64,000 nucleotides of DNA from Rhodospirillales bacterium (lineage in GTDB: Bacteria > Pseudomonadota > Alphaproteobacteria > Rhodospirillales > WMHbin7), in assembly GCA_016215555.1 (NCBI GenBank), contig JACRJC010000018.1:1-64000 (forward strand), read 5' to 3'. Made by a program: the position numbers and the translations under genes. The notes under the pieces were generated by a model. That model did not search any database. It was not told the origin of the DNA and was given only the letters and a program-made list of their open reading frames with translations. Below are positions 25,344-33,891 of the stretch, piece by piece. Position 1 is the stretch's first letter. The number at the start of each line of letters is the position of its first letter.

Positions 25344-26162
25344 ATGACCAACAATATCGAACAGAACTATGTGAAACTGTACGAGGTGGAAGTCCACAAC
25401 GCCTACCAGTTGATGGGCTCGAAGCTTCGCAACGCCGTGCGCACCAAGAACAGCGTCGTCGGATCAAGCTGCGTCTTCCCCAAGGTGGGCAAGGGCGTGG
25501 CCTCGACCAAGGCGCGGCACGCCCATGTGCCGGTGATGAACATCGATCACGGCCAGGTCGAATGCCAGCTCTACGACTACTATGCCGGCGACTGGCTGGA
25601 TCATCTCGACGAGTTGAAGACCAACACCAAGGAAAAGGAAGTGCTGGTCAAGGCCGGCGCCTACGCCCTTGGCCGCAAGACCGACGAGCTGATCATCGCC
25701 CAGTTGGACGTCAGCACCAATTACGCCCAGGACGGCACCACCGCCCTGACCAAGGCCAAGGTGCTGGAAGCCTTCGAGATGCTGGGCGGGGCCGACGTCC
25801 CCGACGACGGCGAGCGCTATGCCGTGGTCGGCTGGAAGCAGTGGAGCGATCTGCTGGCGATCGACGAATTCTCGAACGCCGACTATGTCGGCTCCGAGGA
25901 GCTGCCCTGGCAGGGCACTCAGGCCAAGAAGTGGCTGGGCACCTTGTGGATGCCGCATTCCGGCCTCACCAAGTCGGGCTCGGTGCGCTATTGCTACTGG
26001 TTCCACAAGACCGCCGTCGGCCATGCCATCGGCAAGGATGTGACCAGCGACGTGTCCTGGCACGGCGACCGCGCAGCCTTCTTCGTCTCGAACATGATGA
26101 GCCAGGGTTCGGCCTTGATCGACGCTTCCGGCGTCGTCTCGATGCGCTGCCTGGAAAGCTAA
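25344..26162 (+). CDS. major capsid protein
   Basis: A 272-residue protein following the scaffold. It resembles the BPP-1-type major capsid family: N-terminal NYVKLYEVEVHNAYQLMGSK, a KARHAHVPVMNIDHGQVEC strand region, LTKAKVLEAFEMLGGADVP and the WSDLLAIDEFSNADYVGSEE loop. HK97-like folding is expected. It is cotranscribed with the decoration-like gene 12 bases downstream. Confidence 0.85.
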   Translation: MTNNIEQNYVKLYEVEVHNAYQLMGSKLRNAVRTKNSVVGSSCVFPKVGKGVASTKARHAHVPVMNIDHGQVECQLYDYYAGDWLDHLDELKTNTKEKEVLVKAGAYALGRKTDELIIAQLDVSTNYAQDGTTALTKAKVLEAFEMLGGADVPDDGERYAVVGWKQWSDLLAIDEFSNADYVGSEELPWQGTQAKKWLGTLWMPHSGLTKSGSVRYCYWFHKTAVGHAIGKDVTSDVSWHGDRAAFFVSNMMSQGSALIDASGVVSMRCLES

Positions 26163-26174
26163 GGAGAACCAACC

Positions 26175-26444
26175 ATGTCCTATCAGTCCAAGAACCTCTC
26201 GGTGCTGGCCTATGCCAACGGCTTCACGCTCTGGCACTATACCAGCGCCGACACCGCCGCCACGCTGGACAGCGCCGGCTATTTCAACGCCGCCGCCGAC
26301 ATGCTGCGCGTGGGCGACATCATCGTCGCCAACGTCGAAACCGGCGGCACGATGAAAGCCGGCCTGTTCCTGGTTTCGTCCAACGCATCGGGCGTCGTCG
26401 ATGTCGATGACATGACCGGAATCGGCGGCACCGACACCGACTAA
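26175..26444 (+). CDS. putative capsid decoration/stabilising protein
   Basis: An 89-residue beta-rich protein, with VLAYANGFTLWHYTSADTAA, YFNAAADMLRVGDIIVANVE, and an Asp/Gly-rich tail. Small proteins in this position right after the coat gene in BPP-1-like phages are virion decoration or cement proteins. The AGGAG-like ribosome-binding site lies 7 bases upstream. A terminator follows. Confidence 0.65.
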   Translation: MSYQSKNLSVLAYANGFTLWHYTSADTAATLDSAGYFNAAADMLRVGDIIVANVETGGTMKAGLFLVSSNASGVVDVDDMTGIGGTDTD

Positions 26445-26470
26445 GCCTGTCAAGTCTCTTCCCTCGACTG

Positions 26471-26512
26471 CCGAAGGGCCGGGTGATCCTCATCCGGCCC
26501 TTCGGGCTTTTT
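26471..26512 (+). terminator. intrinsic terminator after the capsid genes
   Basis: CCGAAGGGCCGG (26471-26482) pairs with CCGGCCCTTCGG (26494-26505), followed by CTTTTTG. It separates the capsid genes from the protease cargo cassette that starts at 26526. Confidence 0.88.
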
Positions 26513-26525
26513 GAAAGGATTCACG

Positions 26526-26996
26526 ATGTCGCTTCTTGACCTTCCCGACGAAACCGAGCTCAAGCGGCTTGTAGGCACCAAGCCCTACTGGGACCAGCGC
26601 CATCCAGACCATCGGCGCGTGTATGAAACCGTCACGAATGGATATCGGCGCTTGTACGGAAATAACGATGAAGGCACAATTCATCACCCATTGCCGCCCA
26701 TGCCGACGGACGAAGCCTTTCGGTCCAATCTCGAGCGCGGGCGTCAATGGCTGCGCAACGGGGGATACCAATTGATGGCGCAAGCGCAACAGGGGGACGG
26801 GGAAAAGCCCAAGGAAGCGCCGCCGCCATTCGATATTCCGGTCAAGCGGCCAATTCCGGAAGTCGGGCCGACTGGGCCATTTGAAGAGGCTGCGGGATGG
26901 ATCATGAAAATACGAAAGGAGTATCTAAAACAACTCGGTTTGCCAGACAACAAATTCCCACAACTTCCCCCAGACACGACAAATCGGCGTGGTTAG
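26526..26996 (+). CDS. scaffold-module protein heading the protease cassette
   Basis: A 156-residue soluble protein of unknown function. Residues about 8-45 (DETELKRLVGTKPYWDQRHP, then VYETVTNGYRRLYG) reproduce the pattern of the last 35 residues of the scaffold and the first 38 of the M23 peptidase. A Pro-rich linker (KEAPPPFDIPVKRPIPEVGP) and a helical end with WIMKIRKEYLKQLGLPDNKF follow. An AAAGGA site precedes ATG 26526. It may be an adaptor that places cargo in the procapsid; this is inferred from the shared module only. Confidence 0.7.
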   Translation: MSLLDLPDETELKRLVGTKPYWDQRHPDHRRVYETVTNGYRRLYGNNDEGTIHHPLPPMPTDEAFRSNLERGRQWLRNGGYQLMAQAQQGDGEKPKEAPPPFDIPVKRPIPEVGPTGPFEEAAGWIMKIRKEYLKQLGLPDNKFPQLPPDTTNRRG

Positions 26997-27008
26997 AAGA
27001 TCTGCTCA

Positions 27009-27641
27009 ATGACGAACCAGCAAGAACGCTCGAGCCTTTCAACGTCAGCCAAACTCTATGCGGTTGCAATGTTGGGCTTTGCCTGCAACGACATAATCTA
27101 TTGGATCCTTGCCGGGACCAATGGATTGTACTTTGCCGACTATGCGTTCCGTCTGACAATACTGCTGTTCCTGTGGGCGGGCCGCCATAGCCTGCCGCCG
27201 CTGCCCAAGAAACGCGGCTCGGATGGGCTTGTCGGTTTACTCTTCTTTGTCCTGGTCGTCTTCAGCATGCTTTGCGAACCGGTTTCGGTAAAGTTGGGTA
27301 GCGGTTGGGAATTGTTCCGCTGGCATCCGATTGGGAACATGTATCTGTGGTTTTTTGATCTGACCGTTGGCTTGATGCTGGTCGCTGTTGTCGAAGAACT
27401 TGTTTCGCGGCGCCTGGCCTTTGCGGTACTGCCGGGGCCAATGTGGGTGCGCTGGATCGTGTCCAGCCTGCTGTTCGGCCTGATGCACTGGAGCATGGGC
27501 TATGGCCATATGGTGGAAACGGCGCTGATAGGTCTTGCTTTCGGCGCGGCCTATTGGTGGACAGGCTCGCTCAAGCTGGTCATCATGGCCCACTATGCGG
27601 TTAATTTTTTGATCTTCGGCCTCGGGGCGGGAGAATTGTGA
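27009..27641 (+). CDS. CPBP-family intramembrane metalloprotease, copy 1
   Basis: A 210-residue membrane protein with six or so hydrophobic segments. It keeps the motifs of the CAAX-protease/bacteriocin-processing (Abi) family: EELVSRR (motif 1, Glu-Glu-x3-Arg, about 131), the His in LLFGLMHWSMGYGH (motif 2) and MAHYAVNFLIFG (motif 3, His-x3-Asn). Members act in protein maturation, bacteriocin immunity or phage exclusion. Its stop overlaps the start of a paralogue. GC is lower than in the surrounding structural genes. Confidence 0.85.
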   Translation: MTNQQERSSLSTSAKLYAVAMLGFACNDIIYWILAGTNGLYFADYAFRLTILLFLWAGRHSLPPLPKKRGSDGLVGLLFFVLVVFSMLCEPVSVKLGSGWELFRWHPIGNMYLWFFDLTVGLMLVAVVEELVSRRLAFAVLPGPMWVRWIVSSLLFGLMHWSMGYGHMVETALIGLAFGAAYWWTGSLKLVIMAHYAVNFLIFGLGAGEL

Positions 27642-28243
27642 TGGTTAAAGCCCGCCTGCTGCTGGCCTTCGGTTTTGCGCTGCTGATGCTGAACGACTTC
27701 GCCTTCATGGCGCTGTCGGGGCAAAAGGGGCTGCTGTATGCCGATTATGGTTTCAAGCTGGCGATTCTGGCCGCCATTTTTCTGGCGGCCCGGCACTTGC
27801 CGCCGCCGGTGGCGGTTTGGCGCCAGGGCCATACGCGGCTGGCGGCGATGATCTTCGCCGTGGTCACGACGATGGTGCTGCAGGTCGATCTGCTGGCTGA
27901 CTGGATCGACGGGCAAGTGCCCAGTTGGGATCTGTTCGATTGGCCCAAGGGCATCGGCCCCTGGCTCAAGGCCGTCGATCTCAGCTTCGGGCTGGCGCTG
28001 ACGGCATATGCCGAGGAATTTCTGTTCCGCCGCCTGGCGCTGAGCGTGCTGCCGGGATCGATGGCGGCGCGGGTGATTGTTTCAAGTCTGCTCTTCGGAC
28101 TTGTCCATTGGGGCGAGGGCCTGGGCAGCATGGCGGCGGTCGGCTTGGCCGGCGTGCCGCTGGCGCTGGGTTATTGGCGCACCGGCTCGCTGATGCTGGT
28201 GGTGCTGGCCCATTATGTGGTCGACGTCATCTTGTTTTTCTAA
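27641..28243 (+). CDS. CPBP-family intramembrane metalloprotease, copy 2
   Basis: A 200-residue paralogue of the preceding protein with the same topology: EEFLFRR, LLFGLVHWGEGLG and LAHYVVDVILFF. Motif 3 has Asp in place of Asn (H-x3-D). Shared stretches such as LPGxM and VSSLLFGL show that the pair arose by duplication. ATG 27641 overlaps the TGA of copy 1 by one base. An intrinsic terminator follows. Confidence 0.85.
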   Translation: MVKARLLLAFGFALLMLNDFAFMALSGQKGLLYADYGFKLAILAAIFLAARHLPPPVAVWRQGHTRLAAMIFAVVTTMVLQVDLLADWIDGQVPSWDLFDWPKGIGPWLKAVDLSFGLALTAYAEEFLFRRLALSVLPGSMAARVIVSSLLFGLVHWGEGLGSMAAVGLAGVPLALGYWRTGSLMLVVLAHYVVDVILFF

Positions 28244-28269
28244 CCCGCCGTTCCAACGGCGCTTACCCC

Positions 28270-28302
28270 ACGGCCCGCCTCACGGCGGGCCGTTTTCGTT
28301 TT
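28270..28302 (+). terminator. intrinsic terminator closing the protease cassette
   Basis: ACGGCCCGCC pairs with GGCGGGCCGT around a 4-base loop (28270-28293), followed by TTTCGTTTT. With 26471-26512 it brackets the cargo cassette. Confidence 0.85.
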
Positions 28303-28330
28303 GGCACAAATCAAGGAAAGGAACCAACGC

Positions 28331-28900
28331 ATGGCACTCTCATCCATCGCACTCTGCTCGCGGGCGCTGCTGAAAATCGGCGCCAGCACCATCGCCTCGT
28401 TCGACGAGGGCACGGCCGAGGCCGAAGTGGCGGCCAATCTCTATCCATCGATCCGCGACGCGCTCTTGTCCAGCCATCCATGGAATTTCGCCACCGGCCA
28501 GATCGCCCTGGCGCGGCTCACTGCCCAGCCGGTGGCCGACTTCCAGCACGCCTTCCAACTGCCGCCCGATTTCCTGCGCGCCCTGTCGGCGGGCGTGACC
28601 GGGCGCGGGCGCGGGCTGGACTACCGCATCGCCGAGAACCGCTTGCATACCGACTCGGAACAGGTGGTGCTGACCTATGTCTTCCGCCCGGCCGAGATGG
28701 ATTTCCCGCCTTTCTTCGACGCCGCGCTGATCTCCAGACTGGCCGCCGAATTCTGCGCCCCCATCACCGAAAGCACGGCCCGGGCCGAGTTGCTGTTCAA
28801 GCTGGCCGAGGACGAATTCCGGCGCGCCAAGCTGATCGACGGTCAGCAAGACACGCCCTCGGCCATCGAATCCTTCCCCCTTGTCGATGTGAGGTCGTGA
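28331..28900 (+). CDS. tail tubular protein A-like (T7 gp11-like adaptor)
   Basis: A 189-residue protein beginning MALSSIALCSRALLKIGAST, with the A-L-x-x-H-P-W-x-F-A motif (DALLSSHPWNFATGQIALAR) and helical C-terminus typical of podovirus head-tail adaptors (gp11/gp4-like). It would form a ring under the portal. ATG 28331 has AAGGAA upstream. The next gene starts 1 base after its stop. Confidence 0.8.
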   Translation: MALSSIALCSRALLKIGASTIASFDEGTAEAEVAANLYPSIRDALLSSHPWNFATGQIALARLTAQPVADFQHAFQLPPDFLRALSAGVTGRGRGLDYRIAENRLHTDSEQVVLTYVFRPAEMDFPPFFDAALISRLAAEFCAPITESTARAELLFKLAEDEFRRAKLIDGQQDTPSAIESFPLVDVRS

Positions 28901-28901
28901 C

Positions 28902-30785
28902 ATGCCCAATCAAAGCACGGTCAAAACCAACTTCACCTCGGGCGAGATTTCGCCGGGTCTGTTGGGGCGCGGCGATCTGCGCGCCTATGAGAACGGAGCG
29001 ATGCGGCTGCGCAATGTCGTGGTGGCTTCGACGGGCGGGGCGTCGCGCCGTCCCGGCCTAGCCTTTATCGACAGCGCCGACGGCCCCGGCCGTCTGGTCG
29101 CCTTCGAATTCAACACCGAGCAGGTCTATCTGCTGCTATTCGCCGATCTTCGGATGGAGGTCTATCAGGACGGCGTCTGGGTGGCGGGCCTGGACACGCC
29201 CTGGAGCGAAGCGCATTTGTCGCAGATGTCCTGGACGCAAAGCGCCGACACGCTGTTGGTCACGCATCCTGATGTGCAGCCGCGCAAGATCACGCGCAGT
29301 TCGCATGTCGATTGGACGATCGCCACTTGGAGCTTCACGACCGCAGAGACGCTGCTCCGCCAGCCCTACCACAAATTCGCCGCTCCCGAAGTGACGATGA
29401 CGCCCTCGGCGGCGACGGGCTCGATCACGCTGACCGCCTCGGCCAGTGTCTTCGACGCCTTGCATGTCGGACAGCGCTTTCGCATCGGCGAGAAGCAAGT
29501 CGAGATTACGGCGGTGGCCTCGGCGACGTCGGCCAGCGCCACCACCAAGGAGGATCTGGCCGGCGCCGAGGCCACCGAGGATTGGGAGGAACCCGCCTTC
29601 TCGGCTCTGCGCGGCTGGCCGGTCTGCACCTGCTTCCATCAAGACCGGCTGGTCATCGGCGGGTCGCGCGATCTGCCCAACCGGCTGTGGCTGTCGAAAA
29701 GTTCGGAACTTTGGAATTTCGACCTCGGCGAGGGCCTGGACGACGAAAGCATCGAATTCACGCTGCTGTCCGACCAGGTCAACGCCATCCGCGCCGTCTT
29801 TTCGGGGCGGCATCTGCAGGTGCTGACCTCGGGCGCCGAATGGATGGTCACCGGCACGCCGCTGACGCCTTCGAAGATCCAGGTTCACCGCCAGACCCGC
29901 GTCGGATCGATGACCAGCCGGCAGGTGCCGCCGCGCGACGTCGATGGGGCCACCATCTTCGCCGGTCGCACCGGCTTCGATTTGCGGGAATTTCTCTATA
30001 CCGACATCGAGCAGGCCTATACCTCGAACGATCTGGCCATGCTGGCCCAGCATCTGTGCCAGAACCCGGTCGATATGGATTACGAACCGGCGACGCGGTT
30101 GCTCTATGTGGCGATGGAGGACGGCACGCTGGCCGCCATCACCAACTATCGCATCGAGCAGGTGACGGCCTGGACGCTGTTGGAGACGGCGGGCGCCTTT
30201 CGCTCGGTGGCGGTGGTGGGCGACGACGTCTATGTGCTGGTCTTGCGCGACGGCGTTCACCTGATCGAATGTTTCGACCCCGAGCTGGCGACCGACAGCG
30301 CGCTTAAAGGCGAGTCGGAAACCCCGGGCACGATCTGGAACGGACTTGATCATCTGGAAGGCAAAAGCGTCGCCGTGGTCGCCGACGGCTTGCCGATCGG
30401 CACGTCCGTGGTCGAGAGCGGCAGCATTCTGCTCGATCATCCCGCATCCCTCGTCGAGGCTGGACTGGCCTTCGAGCACGAAATCCAGCCCCTGCCGCCT
30501 TCCGGCGTCGTCAAGCCGGTGCGGCTGATCTCGGCCTCGTTTCGCCTGCAAGACACCCAGGCGCTGCGGGTCGATACCGGCAAGGGCCCCGAGCCCGTGC
30601 CTTTCAAGCGCCTGGGCGGCGAGGCGGTGCTGGATGCCGCCCCCCAACCCTTCACCGGCGAGGTGAAGCTGCGGGCGTTGGGCTGGAAGCGCGACCGCGC
30701 CGTTCCCTTGTGGACGGTGCGGCAAAGCGATCCCTTGCCCTCGACCGTTCTTTCCGTAACCACAGAAACGAAAGTGAGCGACTGA
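28902..30785 (+). CDS. tail tubular protein B-like (T7 gp12-like nozzle)
   Basis: A 627-residue beta-rich protein. The N-terminus NFTSGEISPGLLGRGDLRAY and RNVVVASTGGASRRPGLAFI is characteristic of podovirus nozzle/stabilisation proteins, which plug the tail. Repeated WxxS strands and the motifs CFHQDRLVIGGSRDLPNRLW and NDLAMLAQHL support this. It overlaps the next gene at TGATG. Confidence 0.85.
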   Translation: MPNQSTVKTNFTSGEISPGLLGRGDLRAYENGAMRLRNVVVASTGGASRRPGLAFIDSADGPGRLVAFEFNTEQVYLLLFADLRMEVYQDGVWVAGLDTPWSEAHLSQMSWTQSADTLLVTHPDVQPRKITRSSHVDWTIATWSFTTAETLLRQPYHKFAAPEVTMTPSAATGSITLTASASVFDALHVGQRFRIGEKQVEITAVASATSASATTKEDLAGAEATEDWEEPAFSALRGWPVCTCFHQDRLVIGGSRDLPNRLWLSKSSELWNFDLGEGLDDESIEFTLLSDQVNAIRAVFSGRHLQVLTSGAEWMVTGTPLTPSKIQVHRQTRVGSMTSRQVPPRDVDGATIFAGRTGFDLREFLYTDIEQAYTSNDLAMLAQHLCQNPVDMDYEPATRLLYVAMEDGTLAAITNYRIEQVTAWTLLETAGAFRSVAVVGDDVYVLVLRDGVHLIECFDPELATDSALKGESETPGTIWNGLDHLEGKSVAVVADGLPIGTSVVESGSILLDHPASLVEAGLAFEHEIQPLPPSGVVKPVRLISASFRLQDTQALRVDTGKGPEPVPFKRLGGEAVLDAAPQPFTGEVKLRALGWKRDRAVPLWTVRQSDPLPSTVLSVTTETKVSD

Positions 30786-31324
30786 TGTCAGGATTTGAAC
30801 CAATCATGGCCGCCTTCGGCGGCGCAGGAGGATTTGCCAGCGCCATGACCGGACTGGCGACCTCGGTCATCGGCCAAGTGGCCAGCAGCGCCCAGGCCAA
30901 GAGCCAGGCCAGCTACCAGCAGGCCCTTTACGCCCAGCAGCAGGCCCAGGCGCAAGCCCAGGCCCAGTCGCAACTGGCGCAATTGCAGGCGGCGCATGAT
31001 TCCGAAGCCGAAAAGCGCCGCCGGCAAGTCAAGGCGGAGCTGGCCAGTCAACGGGCCGCCTTCGGCGGCGCCGGTTTGGAAACCGCTTCCAGCGGTTCGG
31101 CCAATGCCGTGCTGAAGGGGCTGGTGACCAAGGCCGCCAGCGACCAGGCCGACGACGACAAGATGTACGGCCTGAAGGCCAACGCCATCGGCCAGAGTCT
31201 CGACTTCGCCAATCAGCGCAGTCTGCTCGAACAAAGCCGGCAGTTCTCCGGCTCTTCGAACGGGCTGGGATTGATCTCGCAGGGCATCGGCTTGGCCGGT
31301 GGCCTTATGAAATCGCTTTTGTAA
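30785..31324 (+). CDS. internal virion protein, T7 gp14-like
   Basis: A 179-residue protein. A hydrophobic N-terminus (GGAGGFASAMTGLATSVIGQ) is followed by an Ala/Gln-rich coiled coil (QQQAQAQAQAQSQLAQLQAA, about 45-75) and RQVKAELASQRAAFGGAGLE. This is the layout of the T7 internal virion protein gp14, which is ejected into the outer membrane during infection. The larger partners gp15 and gp16 are not present. Start ATG 30785 overlaps the preceding stop. Confidence 0.7.
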   Translation: MSGFEPIMAAFGGAGGFASAMTGLATSVIGQVASSAQAKSQASYQQALYAQQQAQAQAQAQSQLAQLQAAHDSEAEKRRRQVKAELASQRAAFGGAGLETASSGSANAVLKGLVTKAASDQADDDKMYGLKANAIGQSLDFANQRSLLEQSRQFSGSSNGLGLISQGIGLAGGLMKSLL

Positions 31325-31336
31325 CAGGAGAACGAC

Positions 31337-32752
31337 ATGACCGACCATATTCAGATCGGCACCGCGCAGCCGCGCGTCCAATATACGGCGGACGGCGTGC
31401 AGGCCAGCTTTCCCTATCCTTTTCCGATCTTTCAAGACAGCGATCTTGCCGTCTATCTTGACGACGAGATGCAAGGCTCGGGCTTTACCGTCAGCGGCGC
31501 CGGCTCCAGCAATGGCGGCGCGGTCAGTTTCACCCTGGCCCCCGCAAATGGCGTGCTGGTGACGCTCAGGCGCAACATCGCCATTTCACGCACGGCCGAC
31601 TTCCAGGAGGGCGGCGCGCTCAGAGCCAAGGTGTTGAACGACGAGCTTGACCGGCTGACCGCCTGCCTGCAACAGGTGGAAAGCCAGTTGGGCCGCTCGC
31701 TGGTGCTGTCTCCCGTCGATCCCGCCGAAAATCTGACCCTGCCCGGCATGGCAGCCCGCGCCAGCGCCATCCTGGGGTTTGACGCCAACGGAAATCCGCT
31801 GGCCTACGCCGCCGCCACCTTCAAGGGCGACAAAGGCGACAAGGGCGACAAGGGTGACCGCGGTACCGACGGCGCGGGCACCGGCGACATCGTCGGGCCA
31901 GCCGTTGCAAGCGACGGCAACTTCGCCGCCTTCGACGGCGCAACCGGCAAGTTGGTTGCCGACAGCGGAAAATCGGCCGGCGATTTCGCCGATGCGTCGC
32001 ATACCCACGCATCGACCGATATCTCGGACTTCACCGAAGCGGCGCAGGATGTCATGGGTGCGATGATCGCAGCGGCAGGCGGAAGTTACGACGACGGGGC
32101 GGGCTCGATTGCGCTTCCCGGCGGGGTTGCCTCCGAGACCATCACGGTTTTCACCTCGTCGGGCACCTGGACGAAACCTTCGGACCTGCTGTGGGTAGAG
32201 GTCATCGTGACGGCGGGCGGTGGCGGTGGGGCCGGAGCCGAAAGCGGTTTCGGCGCCAGTCCCGGCGGCGGCGCCGGCGGCACCGGCATCAAACGAATTC
32301 TGGCCGCCAATCTTGGGGCGACCGAAACGGTGACGATTGGTGCCGGCGGCGCTGAGGGTGTGGCTTACAACGGGGCCGGCAGTGCGGGCGGTTCGTCTTC
32401 CTTCGGCGCGCATGTCACGACAAATGGCGGCGCTGGCGGCACGAACTCTAGACTGCAAGGTGTTTCGACGGCGGGCCGTGTCGGTTCGGCTGGCGGCGCC
32501 GCAGGCGCTGGCGGCGACATCAACCTTGCGGGTGGCGGCTCGTCCGGCTCGGCAAACTGCGAGCCGAACAATTATTCCGCCGGCACCTGCGGCGGCGCTT
32601 CCTATTGGGGGGGCGGCGGTCGGGGCCAGGGTAATGCCAATGGCGAGACCGCAGCGGTCTACGGCGGCGGCGGCGGTGGAACCGCATTGACCTACGCCGG
32701 CGGCGCCGGCTGTTCCGGCGTCGTCGTCATCCGTGAATTCAAGAGCGCTTAA
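31337..32752 (+). CDS. tail fibre with T7-like head, collagen-like repeat and glycine-rich tip
   Basis: A 471-residue fibre. Residues about 1-120 resemble the phage T7 gp17 N-terminal anchor (QYTADGVQASFPYPFPIFQD, LRRNIAISRTADFQEGGALR). A collagen-like stretch of GDK triplets lies at about 160-175. From about 250 the protein is glycine-rich (GGGGGAGAE, GGGSSGSANCE, GGGGGGTALTYAGGAG), like the polyglycine sandwich adhesins of some phage receptor-binding tips. It decides host range. A small chaperone-like gene follows. Confidence 0.8.
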   Translation: MTDHIQIGTAQPRVQYTADGVQASFPYPFPIFQDSDLAVYLDDEMQGSGFTVSGAGSSNGGAVSFTLAPANGVLVTLRRNIAISRTADFQEGGALRAKVLNDELDRLTACLQQVESQLGRSLVLSPVDPAENLTLPGMAARASAILGFDANGNPLAYAAATFKGDKGDKGDKGDRGTDGAGTGDIVGPAVASDGNFAAFDGATGKLVADSGKSAGDFADASHTHASTDISDFTEAAQDVMGAMIAAAGGSYDDGAGSIALPGGVASETITVFTSSGTWTKPSDLLWVEVIVTAGGGGGAGAESGFGASPGGGAGGTGIKRILAANLGATETVTIGAGGAEGVAYNGAGSAGGSSSFGAHVTTNGGAGGTNSRLQGVSTAGRVGSAGGAAGAGGDINLAGGGSSGSANCEPNNYSAGTCGGASYWGGGGRGQGNANGETAAVYGGGGGGTALTYAGGAGCSGVVVIREFKSA

Positions 32753-32765
32753 GGAGGAAAGTGAC

Positions 32766-33212
32766 ATGAGATACGCAATCGTCAATTCCGGAAACATCGT
32801 CGTCAACGTGATCGAACTGGAGGACAGCGAAGGATGGCTGCCACCCGAGGGGCACAACCTTGCAGCGGGTGATGGCAATATCGGCGATAGCTGGGACGGC
32901 ACGCAATTTGTCGCACCCGTCGTTGCTCCGGTCGAAACCACGCTGGCTGCGGTGAAACTCGAGGCGCAGCGCCGCATTCTGGCCCGCTATTCCTTCGCGG
33001 CGCAGCACAACCTGAATATGCGCGCCAACGAGCTGAACGACATCCGCTTTGACCGCGCCCTCTCGCCCGAGGAAGAGACGGAACGGCAACAACTGAAAGC
33101 CATCGCCGCCTGGATCAAAACGGTGCGCGCTGCCAGCGACGCTATCGAGGCGCGGTTGGCGGCCGAGCCCTATCTCGATCCGGCCGGTCAACCTGATTGG
33201 CCGGCCGCGTAA
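32766..33212 (+). CDS. fibre-associated hypothetical protein (tail fibre assembly-like)
   Basis: A 148-residue protein. The start MRYAIVNSGNIVVNVIELED and the GxSWDGTQFVAP segment resemble short phage proteins encoded after fibres. Residues about 60-140 are helical (RRILARYSFAAQHNLNMRAN, LSPEEETERQQLKAIAAWIK). ATG 32766 follows AAGGAGGAAAG. It is a probable fibre-assembly factor, by position. Confidence 0.6.
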   Translation: MRYAIVNSGNIVVNVIELEDSEGWLPPEGHNLAAGDGNIGDSWDGTQFVAPVVAPVETTLAAVKLEAQRRILARYSFAAQHNLNMRANELNDIRFDRALSPEEETERQQLKAIAAWIKTVRAASDAIEARLAAEPYLDPAGQPDWPAA

Positions 33213-33222
33213 GGGGGCGGAC

Positions 33223-33444
33223 ATGCACAAGGACTGGACCCTTATCCGCAGCCAGCGCGACGAGAAATTGAAGGCGGCCCTGGCCGTGCTCGAACGTCAC
33301 CGCAACCAGAAGGATTTCAAGCTGAAAACCACCCTTTCCGAGGTCAAGGCCAAGGAATGGGCGGATTACGCCCAGGATCTGCGCGACATCCCGACGCAGA
33401 AAGGTCCGGGCCCCATCCGTTGGCCGGACGCGCCCAGCAGTTAG
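33223..33444 (+). CDS. phage tail assembly chaperone-like protein
   Basis: A 73-residue protein ending WADYAQDLRDIPTQKG and WPDAPSS. The R-D-x2-L/Y-x-x-LRDIP-x-Q pattern with a Pro-rich end is found in short tail-fibre chaperone-like proteins. It is followed by an intrinsic terminator that closes the fibre block. Confidence 0.6.
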   Translation: MHKDWTLIRSQRDEKLKAALAVLERHRNQKDFKLKTTLSEVKAKEWADYAQDLRDIPTQKGPGPIRWPDAPSS

Positions 33445-33469
33445 CTGTCGCGCCATCCGCCAAATCCAG

Positions 33470-33494
33470 GCCGGGAATGTTCCCGGCTTTTTTA
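33470..33494 (+). terminator. intrinsic terminator after the fibre genes
   Basis: GCCGGGAA pairs with TTCCCGGC around 2 bases (33470-33487), followed by a run of six T residues. Confidence 0.88.
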
Positions 33495-33520
33495 TTGTCT
33501 CAATGAAAGGAGAGCAGATC

Positions 33521-33688
33521 ATGTTTACCTGGTTCCTGGATCGCCTGAAGGAGCCCTCAAGCTGGGCCGGCCTGTCGGCCCTGGCTCTGGCTTTGGGGCT
33601 CAACGAGTCCGAATGGTCGGCCATCGGCAATGCGGGGGCGGCCATCGCCGCCGCCGTCGCCGTGGTGCTGAAGGAGCGCGCCGCCTGA
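33521..33688 (+). CDS. putative holin
   Basis: A 55-residue protein with one or two membrane segments (SWAGLSALALALGL and WSAIGNAGAAIAAAVAVVLK) and charged ends (DRLKEP, KERAA), typical of small phage holins. ATG 33521 follows AAAGGAGAG. It is the first of a lysis set (holin, Rz-like, Rz1-like); its stop overlaps the next start (TGATG). Confidence 0.7.
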   Translation: MFTWFLDRLKEPSSWAGLSALALALGLNESEWSAIGNAGAAIAAAVAVVLKERAA

Positions 33689-33891
33689 TGGGGGCGGCGC
33701 TCTTGTCCCTGGCGGCCTCTCTCTTGCGTCTGGTTCCCATCGTCGGGGCCTGGTTCGTTGGCAGAAGGTCCGCCCGCGACGCCGCCAATGCCAAGGCGCT
33801 TGAACAAGCAAGAACCGCACAGGCCATCGATGAGGACGTGGCTCGTCTTGACGACGCTGCTCTTCACGACGAGCTGCGCGGGCGCGGCTAG
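33688..33891 (+). CDS. i-spanin (Rz)-like protein
   Basis: A 67-residue protein with an N-terminal membrane anchor (LLSLAASLLRLVPIVGAWFV) and a charged periplasmic helix (RRSARDAANAKALEQARTAQ). This is short for an Rz but has the right topology and position. The following lipoprotein gene begins inside it in another frame, the classical Rz/Rz1 arrangement. Confidence 0.65.
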   Translation: MGAALLSLAASLLRLVPIVGAWFVGRRSARDAANAKALEQARTAQAIDEDVARLDDAALHDELRGRG

